NCBI GenBank assembly: GCA_965603075.1
Contig: CBFDBO010000001.1
Location: forward strand, 248,001 to 312,000
DNA: 64,000 nucleotides
DNA from: JABJOR01 sp965603075
Lineage (GTDB): Bacteria > Pseudomonadota > Alphaproteobacteria > Rhodospirillales > Casp-alpha2
Direction of reading: 5' to 3'
The position numbers and the translations under genes were made by a program. Each line of letters starts with the position of its first letter. The stretch's first letter is position 1. Below, piece by piece: positions 41,821 to 51,267 of this stretch. Under the pieces are notes generated by a model. It was given only the letters and a program-made list of their open reading frames with translations. It ran no database searches and was not told the DNA's origin.

Positions 41821-42572
41821 CCCCTAAAAAACCCACCAATACTAAAAAGGGTCAAACTAAGTTCAGTGGCCGCACCATGTTTTCCAAAGTGAAAACCGCC
41901 AAAGGCCGCAAGGGTTCTTCAACCCGGTGGTTACAACGGCAGCTAAATGACCCGTATGTGGCAGAAGCGCGTGCTCGCGGTTACCGATCACGCGCCGCCT
42001 TTAAATTGCTCGAGCTTGATGAAATGTTCGATATACTAACCCCCGGTAAACGCATCGTTGATCTGGGCGCGGCCCCCGGTGGATGGACACAGGTTATTAT
42101 CGAAAGAACCAAACCCGCATTAGATGCGGCGGAGGCTCTTCATAATAAAGGTCGCGTGGTTGCCCTCGATATCAGTGAAATGGACCCTTTACCCGGTGCC
42201 ACCATCCTGCACCAAGATTTCTTAGCCCCCGAAGCCCCGGGTATCCTCAAGGATATTCTCAACGGTCCCGCCGACGCTGTTCTCAGCGATATGGCCGCTC
42301 CGGCCACGGGTCACACCCCGACCGATCATATGCGCATAGTTTCGTTATGTGAATTAGCACTTGAATTTGCAGAAGAGGTTCTCTCTCCCGGTGGGATGTT
42401 TGTTGCCAAGGTTTTACAAGGCGGAACAGAGCACCAATTACTGGCCCGTATGAAGAAGAATTTCCGATCGGTGAAACATGCCAAGCCCCCCGCGAGTCGA
42501 TCCGATTCGGCAGAAATGTACGTGGTCGCAACAGGCTTCCGGGGTAATTCCACTGAAAAGAAGCAAGAATAA
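41817..42572 (+). CDS. rlmE: 23S rRNA 2'-O-methyltransferase RlmE (FtsJ)
   Basis: This 251-residue SAM enzyme methylates U2552 (E. coli numbering) of 23S rRNA late in 50S assembly. The basic N-terminal extension (about 1-40) is followed by RSRAAFKLLELDEMF, SAM motif IVDLGAAPGGWTQVI, catalytic-region LSDMAAPATGHTPTDHMR and GGMFVAKVLQGGTEHQL, providing the K-D-K-E tetrad region. It is coupled to ppx by a 4-base overlap. Confidence 0.94.
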   Translation: MTPKKPTNTKKGQTKFSGRTMFSKVKTAKGRKGSSTRWLQRQLNDPYVAEARARGYRSRAAFKLLELDEMFDILTPGKRIVDLGAAPGGWTQVIIERTKPALDAAEALHNKGRVVALDISEMDPLPGATILHQDFLAPEAPGILKDILNGPADAVLSDMAAPATGHTPTDHMRIVSLCELALEFAEEVLSPGGMFVAKVLQGGTEHQLLARMKKNFRSVKHAKPPASRSDSAEMYVVATGFRGNSTEKKQE

Positions 42573-42693
42573 CCTATAAATCACCATAAACATCCTCAAT
42601 AGTCCCTAAATGGTGAAATAGCCTGTTGGCTTTAACCTCGCGATGTGTATGATCTGCCGTCAACTCAATCCTGACCCGCCTGAAGGAGTTGGC

Positions 42694-44169
42694 ATGATTA
42701 TTAAAGAAGCACTGACGTTCGATGACGTTATTCTCACCCCCGCCGCATCCGATGTTTTACCTGCCCAGACCGATACCAGTACGCGTCTGACACGAACCAT
42801 CAATTTAAATATTCCTGTGGTTTCCGCCGCAATGGATACCGTGACGGAAAGCAAATTAGCCATCGCCATGGCGCAAGCGGGTGGCATTGGTGTCATTCAT
42901 AAAAATTTCTCATTAGAAGAACAGGCAGAAGAAGTTCGTAAGGTTAAAAAGTTTGAATCCGGTATGGTGGTCAACCCCATCACGATTTCGCCTAACGCAA
43001 CTTTGGCCGATGCCTTACAGATTAAAGACAGTTATTCAATTTCCGGTATTCCGGTGATTGACGAAAACACAAACAAATTGGTCGGCATTCTGACCAACCG
43101 GGACGTTCGTTTTACCAAGAACACAAAAACCCCGGTCAGTGAATTAATGACCCGCCACACCCTGGAACGTCCCTTAATCACGGTGACAGAAAATGTCGAT
43201 CGCGATGAGGCCATGCGGATATTACATCAACACCGAATTGAAAAATTACTGGTGGTGGATGCAAACTTTAGTTGCGTTGGTCTGATCACGGTTAAAGATA
43301 TCGAAAAAGCTCAAATGTTCCCCAACGCCGCAAAAGATGAGCAAGGCCGATTGCGTGTTGCTGCTGCTACCAGCGTTGGTGATGAAGGATACGCCCGAGC
43401 CGAAGCCTTATTCGACGCGCAAGCTGACGTGGTTGTTGTCGATACAGCCCATGGCCATTCAAGTGGTGTCCTTAAATCCGTTGAACGCATAAAGCAGATT
43501 TCAAATTACACACAAATCATTGCGGGTAATGTCGCCACCCCTGAAGGGGCTCGCGCGCTAATCGACGCCGGCGCGGACGCGGTTAAAATCGGTATTGGCC
43601 CCGGCACTATTTGTACCACACGTGTGGTCGCTGGTGTAGGTATGCCCCAACTCAGCGCCATTTTGGAAGCTTCCGAAGTTTGTCGTGAGTTGGATATTCC
43701 CCTTATTGCAGACGGTGGCATTAAAACCTCTGGCGATATCGCCAAAGCCATCGCCGCCGGTGCAGATTGTGTGATGATCGGATCTCTCTTGGCTGGAACG
43801 GAAGAAGCTCCCGGTGAAGTATTCTTACATCAAGGGCGTTCTTTTAAATCTTACCGTGGCATGGGTTCACTGGGTGCCATGGCACGGGGTTCAGCGGACC
43901 GTTATTTTCAAGCAGAAGTAACCGATAATCTGAAACTGGTTCCCGAAGGCATCGAAGGACAAGTCCCTTATAAGGGCCCGCTTAATCATGTGACCCACCA
44001 ACTGGTCGGTGGCTTACGGGCGTCAATGGGCTACACCGGAAACCCGACCATCAAATCCATGCAAGAAAATACGGTCTTCCGAAGAGTAACAGGCGCAGGA
44101 CTTCGCGAGGGACACGTGCATGATGTAACGATCACCCGTGAAGCACCAAACTATCGCCAAAATAATTGA
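42694..44169 (+). CDS. guaB: Inosine-5'-monophosphate dehydrogenase
   Basis: The start MIIKEALTFDDVIL (491 residues) is set by GAAGGAG 5 bases upstream. The barrel holds the catalytic-loop cysteine in GIGPGTICTTRVVAGVG (about residue 304) and the flap RGMGSLGAM. Two CBS domains are inserted (about 95-215; MVVNPITISPNATLADALQI). It oxidises IMP to XMP, the first committed step to GMP. It precedes rsmB and guaA, so GMP synthesis genes are grouped. Confidence 0.95.
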   Translation: MIIKEALTFDDVILTPAASDVLPAQTDTSTRLTRTINLNIPVVSAAMDTVTESKLAIAMAQAGGIGVIHKNFSLEEQAEEVRKVKKFESGMVVNPITISPNATLADALQIKDSYSISGIPVIDENTNKLVGILTNRDVRFTKNTKTPVSELMTRHTLERPLITVTENVDRDEAMRILHQHRIEKLLVVDANFSCVGLITVKDIEKAQMFPNAAKDEQGRLRVAAATSVGDEGYARAEALFDAQADVVVVDTAHGHSSGVLKSVERIKQISNYTQIIAGNVATPEGARALIDAGADAVKIGIGPGTICTTRVVAGVGMPQLSAILEASEVCRELDIPLIADGGIKTSGDIAKAIAAGADCVMIGSLLAGTEEAPGEVFLHQGRSFKSYRGMGSLGAMARGSADRYFQAEVTDNLKLVPEGIEGQVPYKGPLNHVTHQLVGGLRASMGYTGNPTIKSMQENTVFRRVTGAGLREGHVHDVTITREAPNYRQNN

Positions 44170-44188
44170 TAAGTGAACAAACATCATC

Positions 44189-45517
44189 ATGACACCGGGT
44201 GCCCGCTTACAAGCTGCTATCGAAATCATTTCCGAGATCAATAATACACCCGCGAGTGTTGATAGTGTTATCCGTGATTATTTCAAAAAGCGTCGTTACG
44301 CCGGATCGAAAGACCGTCGCGCGGTATCCGAACGCGTTTACCTAACCATGCGTAAACAAGCCCGCCTCGGATGGTGGATCGAGCGCACGGGTTACAACGA
44401 CGCGCCAACCCCGCGTCACCGTATCATCGCCGATTTGGCCTTAAGTGATAAACTTCACGTTCCCGAAATTTCGGCACTATTCAATGACAGCCGACATTGC
44501 CCGCCTGCCATGGACGATACGGAATTATCAATAGCCGAAGCATTAGCAGGACGACCGCTTAATCATAAAACCGATATGCCATTATCCATCCGTCACGAAT
44601 TTCCCGCATGGTTAGAAAATAGCTTAACAAGAACCTATGGCGACAATTTAAGCGCTGAGATGACGGCCCTTAATCAACAAGCCCCCATGGATTTGCGGGT
44701 CAACACCGTGAAATCTTCCGTTGATTTAGTTCTTGCAAAGCTTACGGAAGATAATATCCAAGCGGCCCCCTGTCCTTATTCGCCTATGGCGTTACGGGTT
44801 ACCAGTAATGTTAAAATGGGCGGAATTGGCGCTTACAAAGAGGGACTGGTCGAAATCCAAGACGAAGGTTCACAAATTTTGTCACTGATGTGTAGTGTGC
44901 GTCCGGGCATGAACGTTATTGATTTTTGTGCGGGCGCAGGTGGCAAAACTTTGGCGCTGGCCGCCCTCATGAGCAAACAAGGTAAGCTTCATGGATCGCT
45001 TACAGCCTGTGACATATTTTCTAAACGGCTGGACCGGATTAAACCCAGATTGGAACGTTCTGGCGCGCCAAAAATAACTTTAAAAGTTTTAAATGCTGAA
45101 GATGATCCATGGGTAGCACAGAACGCCGCCACGGCTGATCGTGTACTGCTTGATGTACCGTGCAGTGCGACAGGTACATGGCGTCGTGATCCAGATGCGA
45201 GGTGGCGTTTAACACCCGATGAATTAGAAGAATTAATATTGGTACAACGACGTATCATCGCAAATGCCAGCCAACTTGTTAAACCAGGGGGGCGGTTAAT
45301 CTATGCAACGTGCTCTGGTTTGATGGAAGAAAATGAGGATCAGGTAGAATGGTTCTTAAGCCAAATGGATGATTTCAAAATTCTGGAATGCCGTGATATT
45401 TGGCTAGAGAATATAGGCACGCCGAACCCGCCAGTCTATGGACCCTTTATGCGTCTTAGCCCGACGACCACACAGACGGATGGATTTTTCTGTGCTGTTT
45501 TGGAGAGGCAAAAATAA
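44189..45517 (+). CDS. rsmB: RsmB/RsmF-family rRNA or tRNA cytosine-5 methyltransferase
   Basis: This 442-residue protein has a helical NusB-like N-terminal part (about 1-130) and a C-terminal methyltransferase: SAM motif IDFCAGAGGKTLALA, active-site LLDVPCSATGTWRRDPDARW and the second cysteine in YATCSGLMEENED. These are the features of the RsmB (Fmu) family, which makes m5C967 in 16S rRNA. The guaB-rsmB-guaA order is a recurring alphaproteobacterial arrangement. Confidence 0.87.
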   Translation: MTPGARLQAAIEIISEINNTPASVDSVIRDYFKKRRYAGSKDRRAVSERVYLTMRKQARLGWWIERTGYNDAPTPRHRIIADLALSDKLHVPEISALFNDSRHCPPAMDDTELSIAEALAGRPLNHKTDMPLSIRHEFPAWLENSLTRTYGDNLSAEMTALNQQAPMDLRVNTVKSSVDLVLAKLTEDNIQAAPCPYSPMALRVTSNVKMGGIGAYKEGLVEIQDEGSQILSLMCSVRPGMNVIDFCAGAGGKTLALAALMSKQGKLHGSLTACDIFSKRLDRIKPRLERSGAPKITLKVLNAEDDPWVAQNAATADRVLLDVPCSATGTWRRDPDARWRLTPDELEELILVQRRIIANASQLVKPGGRLIYATCSGLMEENEDQVEWFLSQMDDFKILECRDIWLENIGTPNPPVYGPFMRLSPTTTQTDGFFCAVLERQK

Positions 45518-45519
45518 CG

Positions 45520-45678
45520 GTGCGAACACTTATCATTCAGTCCTACCGAACTCAAATTGTTCCTGACTGGATTTCTGTGTGTTTGAATAACGTTTGCAAA
45601 TGGGCTGCACTTCAAGAGTATGACTATAAATTTATCGCTGATGAAAAATTTGATCGGAGTAGACATGACAGAAACTAA
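45520..45678 (+). pseudogene. N-terminal remnant of a glycosyltransferase-like gene
   Basis: A GTG-started frame of 52 codons lies between rsmB and guaA and overlaps the guaA start. It begins VRTLIIQSYRTQIVPDWI and continues with a CLNNVCKWA segment and EYDYKFIADEKF. It resembles the start of longer bacterial proteins with a sugar-transferase-like N-terminal pattern (W-x-x-C-L-x-S-V-x-x-W-A, YDY-F). It stops abruptly, so it is best read as the 5' remnant of a deleted gene. A translated micro-gene or guaA leader peptide is the alternative, since GGAGAGG lies 12-13 bases upstream. Confidence 0.5.
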
Positions 45679-47230
45679 CGCATCTGAGAGCATTCTTATT
45701 ATTGATTTTGGCTCTCAATTCACTCAGCTAATTGCCCGCCGGGTTCGAGAGTCTGGCATCTACTGTGAAATCCACCCCTTCAACAGTGTGGACCGTGCAT
45801 CTATTGAAGATTTTGATCCCAAAGGTATTATCCTTTCGGGTGGTCCGGCTTCCGTTACCGAGGGTGACTCGCCCCGTGCCCCCCAAGACATATTTGATAT
45901 GGGCCTACCTATTTTGGGTGTATGTTACGGCGAACAAACTATGGTCGAACAGCTCGGCGGAAAAGTTATTACATCCGATCACCGCGAATTTGGTCGCGCC
46001 TTTGTCGATGTTATTGAAGATTGCCCCTTATTTGACGGTGTCTGGGCCAAAGGCGATAACAAACAAGTATGGATGAGCCATGGTGATCGCATTGATAGCA
46101 TCCCAGAAGGTTTCCACCCTATCGCCACCTCTAACCACGCCCCTTACGCCGCCATAGCCAATATCGAACGCAATCTTTATGGCTTCCAATTCCACGCCGA
46201 AGTAGTTCATACACCCGATGGAGCGAAGCTGCTTAAAAACTTCACTCATAACATTTGTGGCTGTCACGGCCAATGGACGATGGCAGCGTTCAAAGAACAA
46301 GAAATCGCCAAAGTCCGCGCCCAAGTGGGCTCAGGTCGTGTCATTTGCGGTTTGTCCGGTGGTGTCGATTCCTCTGTTGTTGCGGTACTGCTGCACGAAG
46401 CCATTGGTGATCAACTGACGTGTGTGTTTGTTGATACGGGTATGATGCGTACCGGAGAGGCTGAAGAGGTCGTCACCATGTTCCGCGATCATTATAATAT
46501 TCAATTGGTTCATTCTGACTCCGCCGATTTATTCCTTGGAAAATTAGAAGGAATTTCTGACCCCGAAGAAAAAAGGAAAATTATCGGTTCTACCTTTATC
46601 GATGTCTTTGACGGCGAAGCCAAAAAAATAGGCGGGGCTGATTTCTTAGCTCAAGGTACCTTGTACCCGGATGTCATTGAATCCGTATCCTTTACCGGCG
46701 GTCCCAGCGTAACCATTAAATCACATCACAATGTTGGTGGGTTGCCCGAACGTATGCACATGCAGTTGGTTGAACCCTTGCGTGAACTATTCAAAGATGA
46801 AGTTCGGGCGCTGGGACGTGAATTGGGCTTGCCTGAATCATTTGTAAAACGCCACCCCTTTCCGGGACCGGGACTTGCCATTCGATTACCCGGTGGGATC
46901 ACCTCTGAAAAACTGGACATCTTACGCAAGGCAGATACCATATATTTGGAAGAAATTCGCAACGCCGGATTGTACGACAAAATCTGGCAAGCCTTTGCGG
47001 TCTTGTTACCCGTACAAACCGTTGGGGTGATGGGCGACGCACGAACATACGAATTTGTCTGTGCCCTTCGCGCTGTTACGTCCAGTGATGGCATGACCGC
47101 AGATTATTATCCCTTCGAGCATGAGTTCTTGGGGCGTGTGGTAAACCGTATCATCAATGAAGTCCGAGGCATCAACCGCGTGGTTTATGACATTACCTCA
47201 AAACCGCCAGGAACCATTGAGTGGGAGTGA
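45665..47230 (+). CDS. guaA: GMP synthase (glutamine-hydrolysing)
   Basis: The ATG at 45665 has CGGAG 5 bases upstream and gives 521 residues. The class I amidotransferase domain (LIIDFGSQFTQLIARRVRE, nucleophile in VCYGEQTMVEQLGG, His in YGFQFHAEVVHT) is followed by the PP-loop domain (GLSGGVDSSVVAVLLHE) and the dimerisation domain (HPFPGPGLAIRLPG, ending KPPGTIEWE). It converts XMP to GMP. The N-terminus overlaps the remnant frame by 14 bases, and its stop abuts the convergent GGDEF gene with no gap. Confidence 0.95.
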   Translation: MTETNASESILIIDFGSQFTQLIARRVRESGIYCEIHPFNSVDRASIEDFDPKGIILSGGPASVTEGDSPRAPQDIFDMGLPILGVCYGEQTMVEQLGGKVITSDHREFGRAFVDVIEDCPLFDGVWAKGDNKQVWMSHGDRIDSIPEGFHPIATSNHAPYAAIANIERNLYGFQFHAEVVHTPDGAKLLKNFTHNICGCHGQWTMAAFKEQEIAKVRAQVGSGRVICGLSGGVDSSVVAVLLHEAIGDQLTCVFVDTGMMRTGEAEEVVTMFRDHYNIQLVHSDSADLFLGKLEGISDPEEKRKIIGSTFIDVFDGEAKKIGGADFLAQGTLYPDVIESVSFTGGPSVTIKSHHNVGGLPERMHMQLVEPLRELFKDEVRALGRELGLPESFVKRHPFPGPGLAIRLPGGITSEKLDILRKADTIYLEEIRNAGLYDKIWQAFAVLLPVQTVGVMGDARTYEFVCALRAVTSSDGMTADYYPFEHEFLGRVVNRIINEVRGINRVVYDITSKPPGTIEWE

Positions 47231-48454
47231 CTACTCACTCAAACAATTGCGGCCGGCTTTTTTAGCACGGTACAATGCTTTATCAGCATGTTTCAAAATA
47301 TCCATGGGTTTGCCATCATGACTGGATTTATCGGCGATACCGATAGAGATGGCAACTTGAACTGTTTTTTGGCCGGATGCTTTTGACGGGTTTTCGGGAC
47401 GGTTTTTGGGACGCTCTTTGTCGCGTAAGGCAAAGGCAGAGGTTTCAACCGCTTGACGAACTTGTTCCAAATAGGGTTTTGCATAGTCGATAGTGCGCCT
47501 TGGGAAGACAATGGTGAATTCTTCACCGCCATAACGATAAGCCCGCCCGCCCCCTTTTACCTCCCCCAAAACCGTTGCCACCATTTTAAGTACTTGATCC
47601 CCCACGTCATGACCATACGTGTCATTGAATTTTTTAAAATGATCAATATCGCACATGGCAATAACATACCGAGGGCCTAAAACACTGAAAAGGTTCATCA
47701 AGGCCCGCCTGCCCGGCAGTCCGGTTAGCTCATCAAGGAACGCCATGCGGTAGGTATCATGAACCAAGGCAATAATATAATTGAGCAAGGCAAGCGAGAA
47801 GAAAATAATAACAGCAGAAGTATTATCAGCAAAATGCAACGCCATTGAAGAGAGAATAATAGCACCCCAAGCGGCGACATGAAGGGGCAGTCCACTTACG
47901 AACATTCGAATTGACGCGATAATGACGCAGATGATAATGGCAAGCAGGGCTGGTTGAGTGAGCCAAGTCCAATGATCATAATCGTGATGCATGAAGCGAA
48001 TATGAAGATGTCTCCCAATATCTTGCCAATCGGGCGAAGCCACCAAAGTGGTAACGATCGCAACTTGTATAACGAACAGGGCGACACGGGAAATACTTCT
48101 GGGCGAGATTATGCTAACGGGTTTAAAGAAAGAGGCCATAAGTATATTTAGCGGCAGCAATAAGACCAAAGCGGCAAAGCCAACTTGGCCTAATACGGTT
48201 TCATTGGGTCCCGCTGTCGCGGTAATTTGCGTGAAATAAAACCCACCAGCAAGAATAACAAAGGAATAGACCAGTGCCGTTTGGTGAAAAACCACACTCA
48301 ACACAATGCCAATAAGAGCAAGGCCATAGGGTAAGCTTTGCAAGATGACCGGTATAGAAAATGTCGTTTGTTCCATCAAGTCGACAAGAAATAATCCGCC
48401 GCCGCACAGCAGAGCAAATATTATGAGAGGCATTAGGAGGATACGAAACTGCAC
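47231..48454 (-). CDS. Membrane diguanylate cyclase (GGDEF domain)
   Basis: This 407-residue protein has about eight hydrophobic helices in residues 1-220 and a C-terminal GGDEF domain (about 230-405; DELTGLPGRRALM, CDIDHFKKFNDTYGHDVGD, active site RYGGEEFTIVFPRR). It should make cyclic di-GMP at the inner membrane. The residues preceding GGEEF are GGGRAY, so the usual RxxD inhibitory site is missing and product inhibition may be weak. Insertions rich in Lys/Pro (RPKNRPENPSKASG) sit late in the domain. Confidence 0.9.
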   Translation of the reverse strand: MQFRILLMPLIIFALLCGGGLFLVDLMEQTTFSIPVILQSLPYGLALIGIVLSVVFHQTALVYSFVILAGGFYFTQITATAGPNETVLGQVGFAALVLLLPLNILMASFFKPVSIISPRSISRVALFVIQVAIVTTLVASPDWQDIGRHLHIRFMHHDYDHWTWLTQPALLAIIICVIIASIRMFVSGLPLHVAAWGAIILSSMALHFADNTSAVIIFFSLALLNYIIALVHDTYRMAFLDELTGLPGRRALMNLFSVLGPRYVIAMCDIDHFKKFNDTYGHDVGDQVLKMVATVLGEVKGGGRAYRYGGEEFTIVFPRRTIDYAKPYLEQVRQAVETSAFALRDKERPKNRPENPSKASGQKTVQVAISIGIADKSSHDGKPMDILKHADKALYRAKKAGRNCLSE

Positions 48455-48551
48455 TTTCTATAAAACCATTTCAAATTTAATCGAAGATCAGTATCGCATT
48501 AAAACATGACGAGAAAATTAATGAAGGCGCGGCTTTTAATATAAGCACACC

Positions 48552-48623
48552 GGTTAATGAAGGCGCGTCGGTTAGTGAAGACGCATCGGTTAGTGAAGGC
48601 GCGTCGGTTAGTGAAGACGCGCC
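48552..48623 (+). repeat. 18-bp minisatellite, four units
   Basis: Four 18-base units run head to tail (48552, 48570, 48588, 48606) with the consensus GGTTAGTGAAGRCGCGTC. A degenerate fifth copy lies about 36 bases upstream. The last unit encodes the C-terminus and stop of the small minus-strand gene. Units alternate between GAAGGCGC and GAAGACGC forms. Confidence 0.85.
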
Positions 48624-48802
48624 ATGGGCCTTGCATCACGGATTAAATAGTCCCGAACTTTGTATCGACGCGATAAAGTTCGTTCTGCGGCATGCCACGG
48701 GGTTTCGCCCGGTTGCTGTTTTGCGAGGAATAACTCCATGGGACCAAGGTTATTGTTAATACGAATCGGATGGAAGCGAACTTCAACAAATGTATGTTTC
48801 AT
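48608..48802 (-). CDS. Small hypothetical protein (64 residues)
   Basis: The ATG at 48802 follows AGGAG at 7 bases. The product is basic and soluble (KHTFVEVRFHPIRINNNLGP, then KQQPGETPWHAAERTLSRRY) with no recognised family. Its last codons (ARLH and stop) lie in the 18-bp repeat array, so changes in repeat number beyond the stop would not alter it. Expression is plausible because of the ribosome-binding site but unproven. Confidence 0.55.
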   Translation of the reverse strand: MKHTFVEVRFHPIRINNNLGPMELFLAKQQPGETPWHAAERTLSRRYKVRDYLIRDARPMARLH

Positions 48803-48972
48803 ATGCAATCTCCTGAACTAAAGCCAGCATACAGGCTGTATTTAAGGTTTACTTTGTTCTCATAAAGTTATTATGTTCTCTTTTTGTTCTCATGTCAACG
48901 GTTGCATTAATCCAATGTTGACGAACGGGTGATAGATTGGTTCGCTCGAATCTTTTTATTGAGGGACGTTAA

Positions 48973-49314
48973 ATGAAGAGCCTCTTAGGCATACTGACAG
49001 CAGTTTTAATAATTACAGGGGCTTCAAGCCCGGTTATGGCTGGTCAAATTTGGACTTTTTATACCGGTGAGACGTATCTCAACGCACCGGAACCCGCGCG
49101 AACACTCTATGTGGCAGGAATGAGTGATACCCTGAACGCGCTTACCGATTCGGGTGATATTAATGCCGATTGGGTGGTGACCTGTACCAATGGAATGCAC
49201 TCAACGGAGCTAACAGCTTTATTCGATCGGTGGCTCGTGGCGAACCCTGCATTACTCGGAAAATCGGCACCCCTCTTGTTTTTAGTGGCATTGCGAGCTA
49301 ACTGTTTAAGATAA
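48973..49314 (+). CDS. Small secreted protein, Rap1a/Tai immunity-like
   Basis: This 113-residue protein starts MKSLLGILTAVLIITGASSPVMA, a clear signal peptide. The mature 90 residues have a pattern like the Rap1a/Tai family of periplasmic immunity proteins (ARTLYVAGMSDTLNAL in the first helix, a CTNG loop, LFLVALRANC at the end), with two cysteines that could pair. That family neutralises type VI amidase effectors, but no such effector is adjacent, and many members have other roles. GAGGGACG lies 4 bases upstream of the ATG. Confidence 0.6.
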   Translation: MKSLLGILTAVLIITGASSPVMAGQIWTFYTGETYLNAPEPARTLYVAGMSDTLNALTDSGDINADWVVTCTNGMHSTELTALFDRWLVANPALLGKSAPLLFLVALRANCLR

Positions 49315-49361
49315 GAACAGTTCAAAACGCAGTTTCCTCCTGAAAACGAAATTATAGCCGC

Positions 49362-51224
49362 ATGCGCAATCGAGAATATTCAGACCGTCCCAAAGGTCTA
49401 AATGACCTGAACACCCTAGCAACCCTTTTGCCCTATTTATGGCCCAAAGATTCTTTTGAAATCAGGGCACGGGTTATTATCTCGATGATGTTGCTTGTTG
49501 CGGGAAAGCTTGCCAATGTGGTGGTGCCGTACTTTTACAAAATGTCCGTCGATGCGCTCGACAGTGTGGGCGACGCTATTATTGCGGTGCCTGTCCTTAT
49601 GCTTATTGGTTATGGAGTAGCACGGGTTCTTGCCCAAGCCTTTGGTGAGCTCCGCGATGCGGTCTTTACCCGTGTTGCCCAACGCGCCGTTCGTCAAGCC
49701 GGCCTCAAGACCTTTCAACACCTTCATAACCTGTCTCTTGCGTTCCATTTAAACCGTCAGACAGGCCGTGTCAGCCGAGCCATTGAACGTGGCACCAAGG
49801 GCATTGAGTTCTTACTGCGGTATTCACTGTTCAATGTTATTCCAACCATATTTGAAATATTTTTGGTGTGTGGCATTTTATGGTGGTTCTATGGTGTATG
49901 GCTCTCACTGGTTACCTTTATTATCATTGCCAGTTATATCGCGTGGACCCTAAGCGTTACCGAGATGCGGATCCATCACCGGCGGCAAATGAACGAGTCT
50001 GACAGTAAAGCCCACACCCGTGCGATTGACTCGTTGCTCAATTTCGAAACGGTAAAGTACTTCTCTAACGAAGAACATGAAGCCAGTCGGTTTAATGAAG
50101 CTCTTGTAACGTATGAGGATGCAGCAACCCGTAGCGGTGTATCCCTATCGCTTTTAAACATCGGGCAAGGGATTATCATCTCCATTGGGTTAAGCGTCAT
50201 CATGCTCATGGCCGGACAGGAAGTTGTCGCGGGCACCATGACATTGGGTGACTTTGTACTTATTAATACATACCTTATGCAGCTCTATATGCCGCTCAAT
50301 TTCTTAGGCTCGGTATACCGTGAGATCAAACAATCTCTTGTTGATCTGGAACAAATGTTCAGCCTGATCAACGTTGAGCCTGATATTTCTGATAAAAAAG
50401 ATGCGCCCGATATTAACGTTATGGGGGGCGCGATTGAATTTAAGGATGTTCGCTTCAGCTACGATCCGCGCAGGGAAGTTTTAAAAGGCGTTTCATTCCA
50501 TGTTCCAGCGGGGAAAACCGTCGCCATTGTGGGGCCAAGTGGCTCTGGAAAGTCGACTATCTCTCGTCTGATTTATCGCTTCTACGATATTAATGCAGGG
50601 GCTATTTTAATCGATGGTCAGGACCTGCGCGATATCAAACAAGCCAGCCTGCGCAAGAACCTGGGCATGGTGCCACAAGATACGGTGCTGTTTAATGATA
50701 CGGCTTATTATAATATTTCCTACGCTCGCCCCGGCTCTAGCCCTACTGAAATAGAAGCCGCCGCCCGTCACGCCCATATCCACGACTTCATCATGGAATT
50801 ACCCGATGGATACCAATCTATGGTCGGCGAAAGAGGGCTTAAATTATCCGGTGGCGAAAAACAACGTGTCGCCATCGCCAGAACCATCTTAAAGAACCCG
50901 CAAATTCTTATCTTTGATGAAGCGACTTCGGCACTCGATAGCAATACCGAACGTGAAATTCAGGCTTCCCTAAAAGAGCTATCGGCGGACCGTACCACCG
51001 TGGTCATCGCCCATCGCCTATCGACCATCATCGATGCTGACGAAATCATCGTGCTCGATTCTGGCCAAATCTGCGAGCGAGGCAAACACACAGACCTGCT
51101 GACCAACGACGGCCCCTACGCCACCATGTGGGCGCGCCAGCAAGAAGCCAGCAAAGCACAAGAAACCTTAGAACGCGCCACCAAGGAAGACGGCATTCGC
51201 TTGCAGGCGCAAATTAGCGAATAA
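49362..51224 (+). CDS. Atm1/ABCB7-type ABC half-transporter
   Basis: This 620-residue protein has six helices in an N-terminal ABC exporter domain (about 30-330, with the Atm1-typical SLLNFETVKYFSNEEHEASR) and a C-terminal ATPase (Walker A GPSGSGKSTISRLIY, signature LSGGEKQRVAIARTIL, Walker B LIFDEATSALDSNTE). Bacterial Atm1 homologues export glutathione-bound metals or persulfides. The Fe-S operon lies about 2 kb further along, which fits a thiol or metal detoxification role. Confidence 0.9.
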   Translation: MRNREYSDRPKGLNDLNTLATLLPYLWPKDSFEIRARVIISMMLLVAGKLANVVVPYFYKMSVDALDSVGDAIIAVPVLMLIGYGVARVLAQAFGELRDAVFTRVAQRAVRQAGLKTFQHLHNLSLAFHLNRQTGRVSRAIERGTKGIEFLLRYSLFNVIPTIFEIFLVCGILWWFYGVWLSLVTFIIIASYIAWTLSVTEMRIHHRRQMNESDSKAHTRAIDSLLNFETVKYFSNEEHEASRFNEALVTYEDAATRSGVSLSLLNIGQGIIISIGLSVIMLMAGQEVVAGTMTLGDFVLINTYLMQLYMPLNFLGSVYREIKQSLVDLEQMFSLINVEPDISDKKDAPDINVMGGAIEFKDVRFSYDPRREVLKGVSFHVPAGKTVAIVGPSGSGKSTISRLIYRFYDINAGAILIDGQDLRDIKQASLRKNLGMVPQDTVLFNDTAYYNISYARPGSSPTEIEAAARHAHIHDFIMELPDGYQSMVGERGLKLSGGEKQRVAIARTILKNPQILIFDEATSALDSNTEREIQASLKELSADRTTVVIAHRLSTIIDADEIIVLDSGQICERGKHTDLLTNDGPYATMWARQQEASKAQETLERATKEDGIRLQAQISE

Positions 51225-51267
51225 ATTTTACTTTGTATCATAACCTTTCTGATAGCTTGAAAGGGCC

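Noticed and set aside
48552..48623. CRISPR array
   Set aside because: The 18-bp units are directly adjacent without spacers and no cas genes are present.
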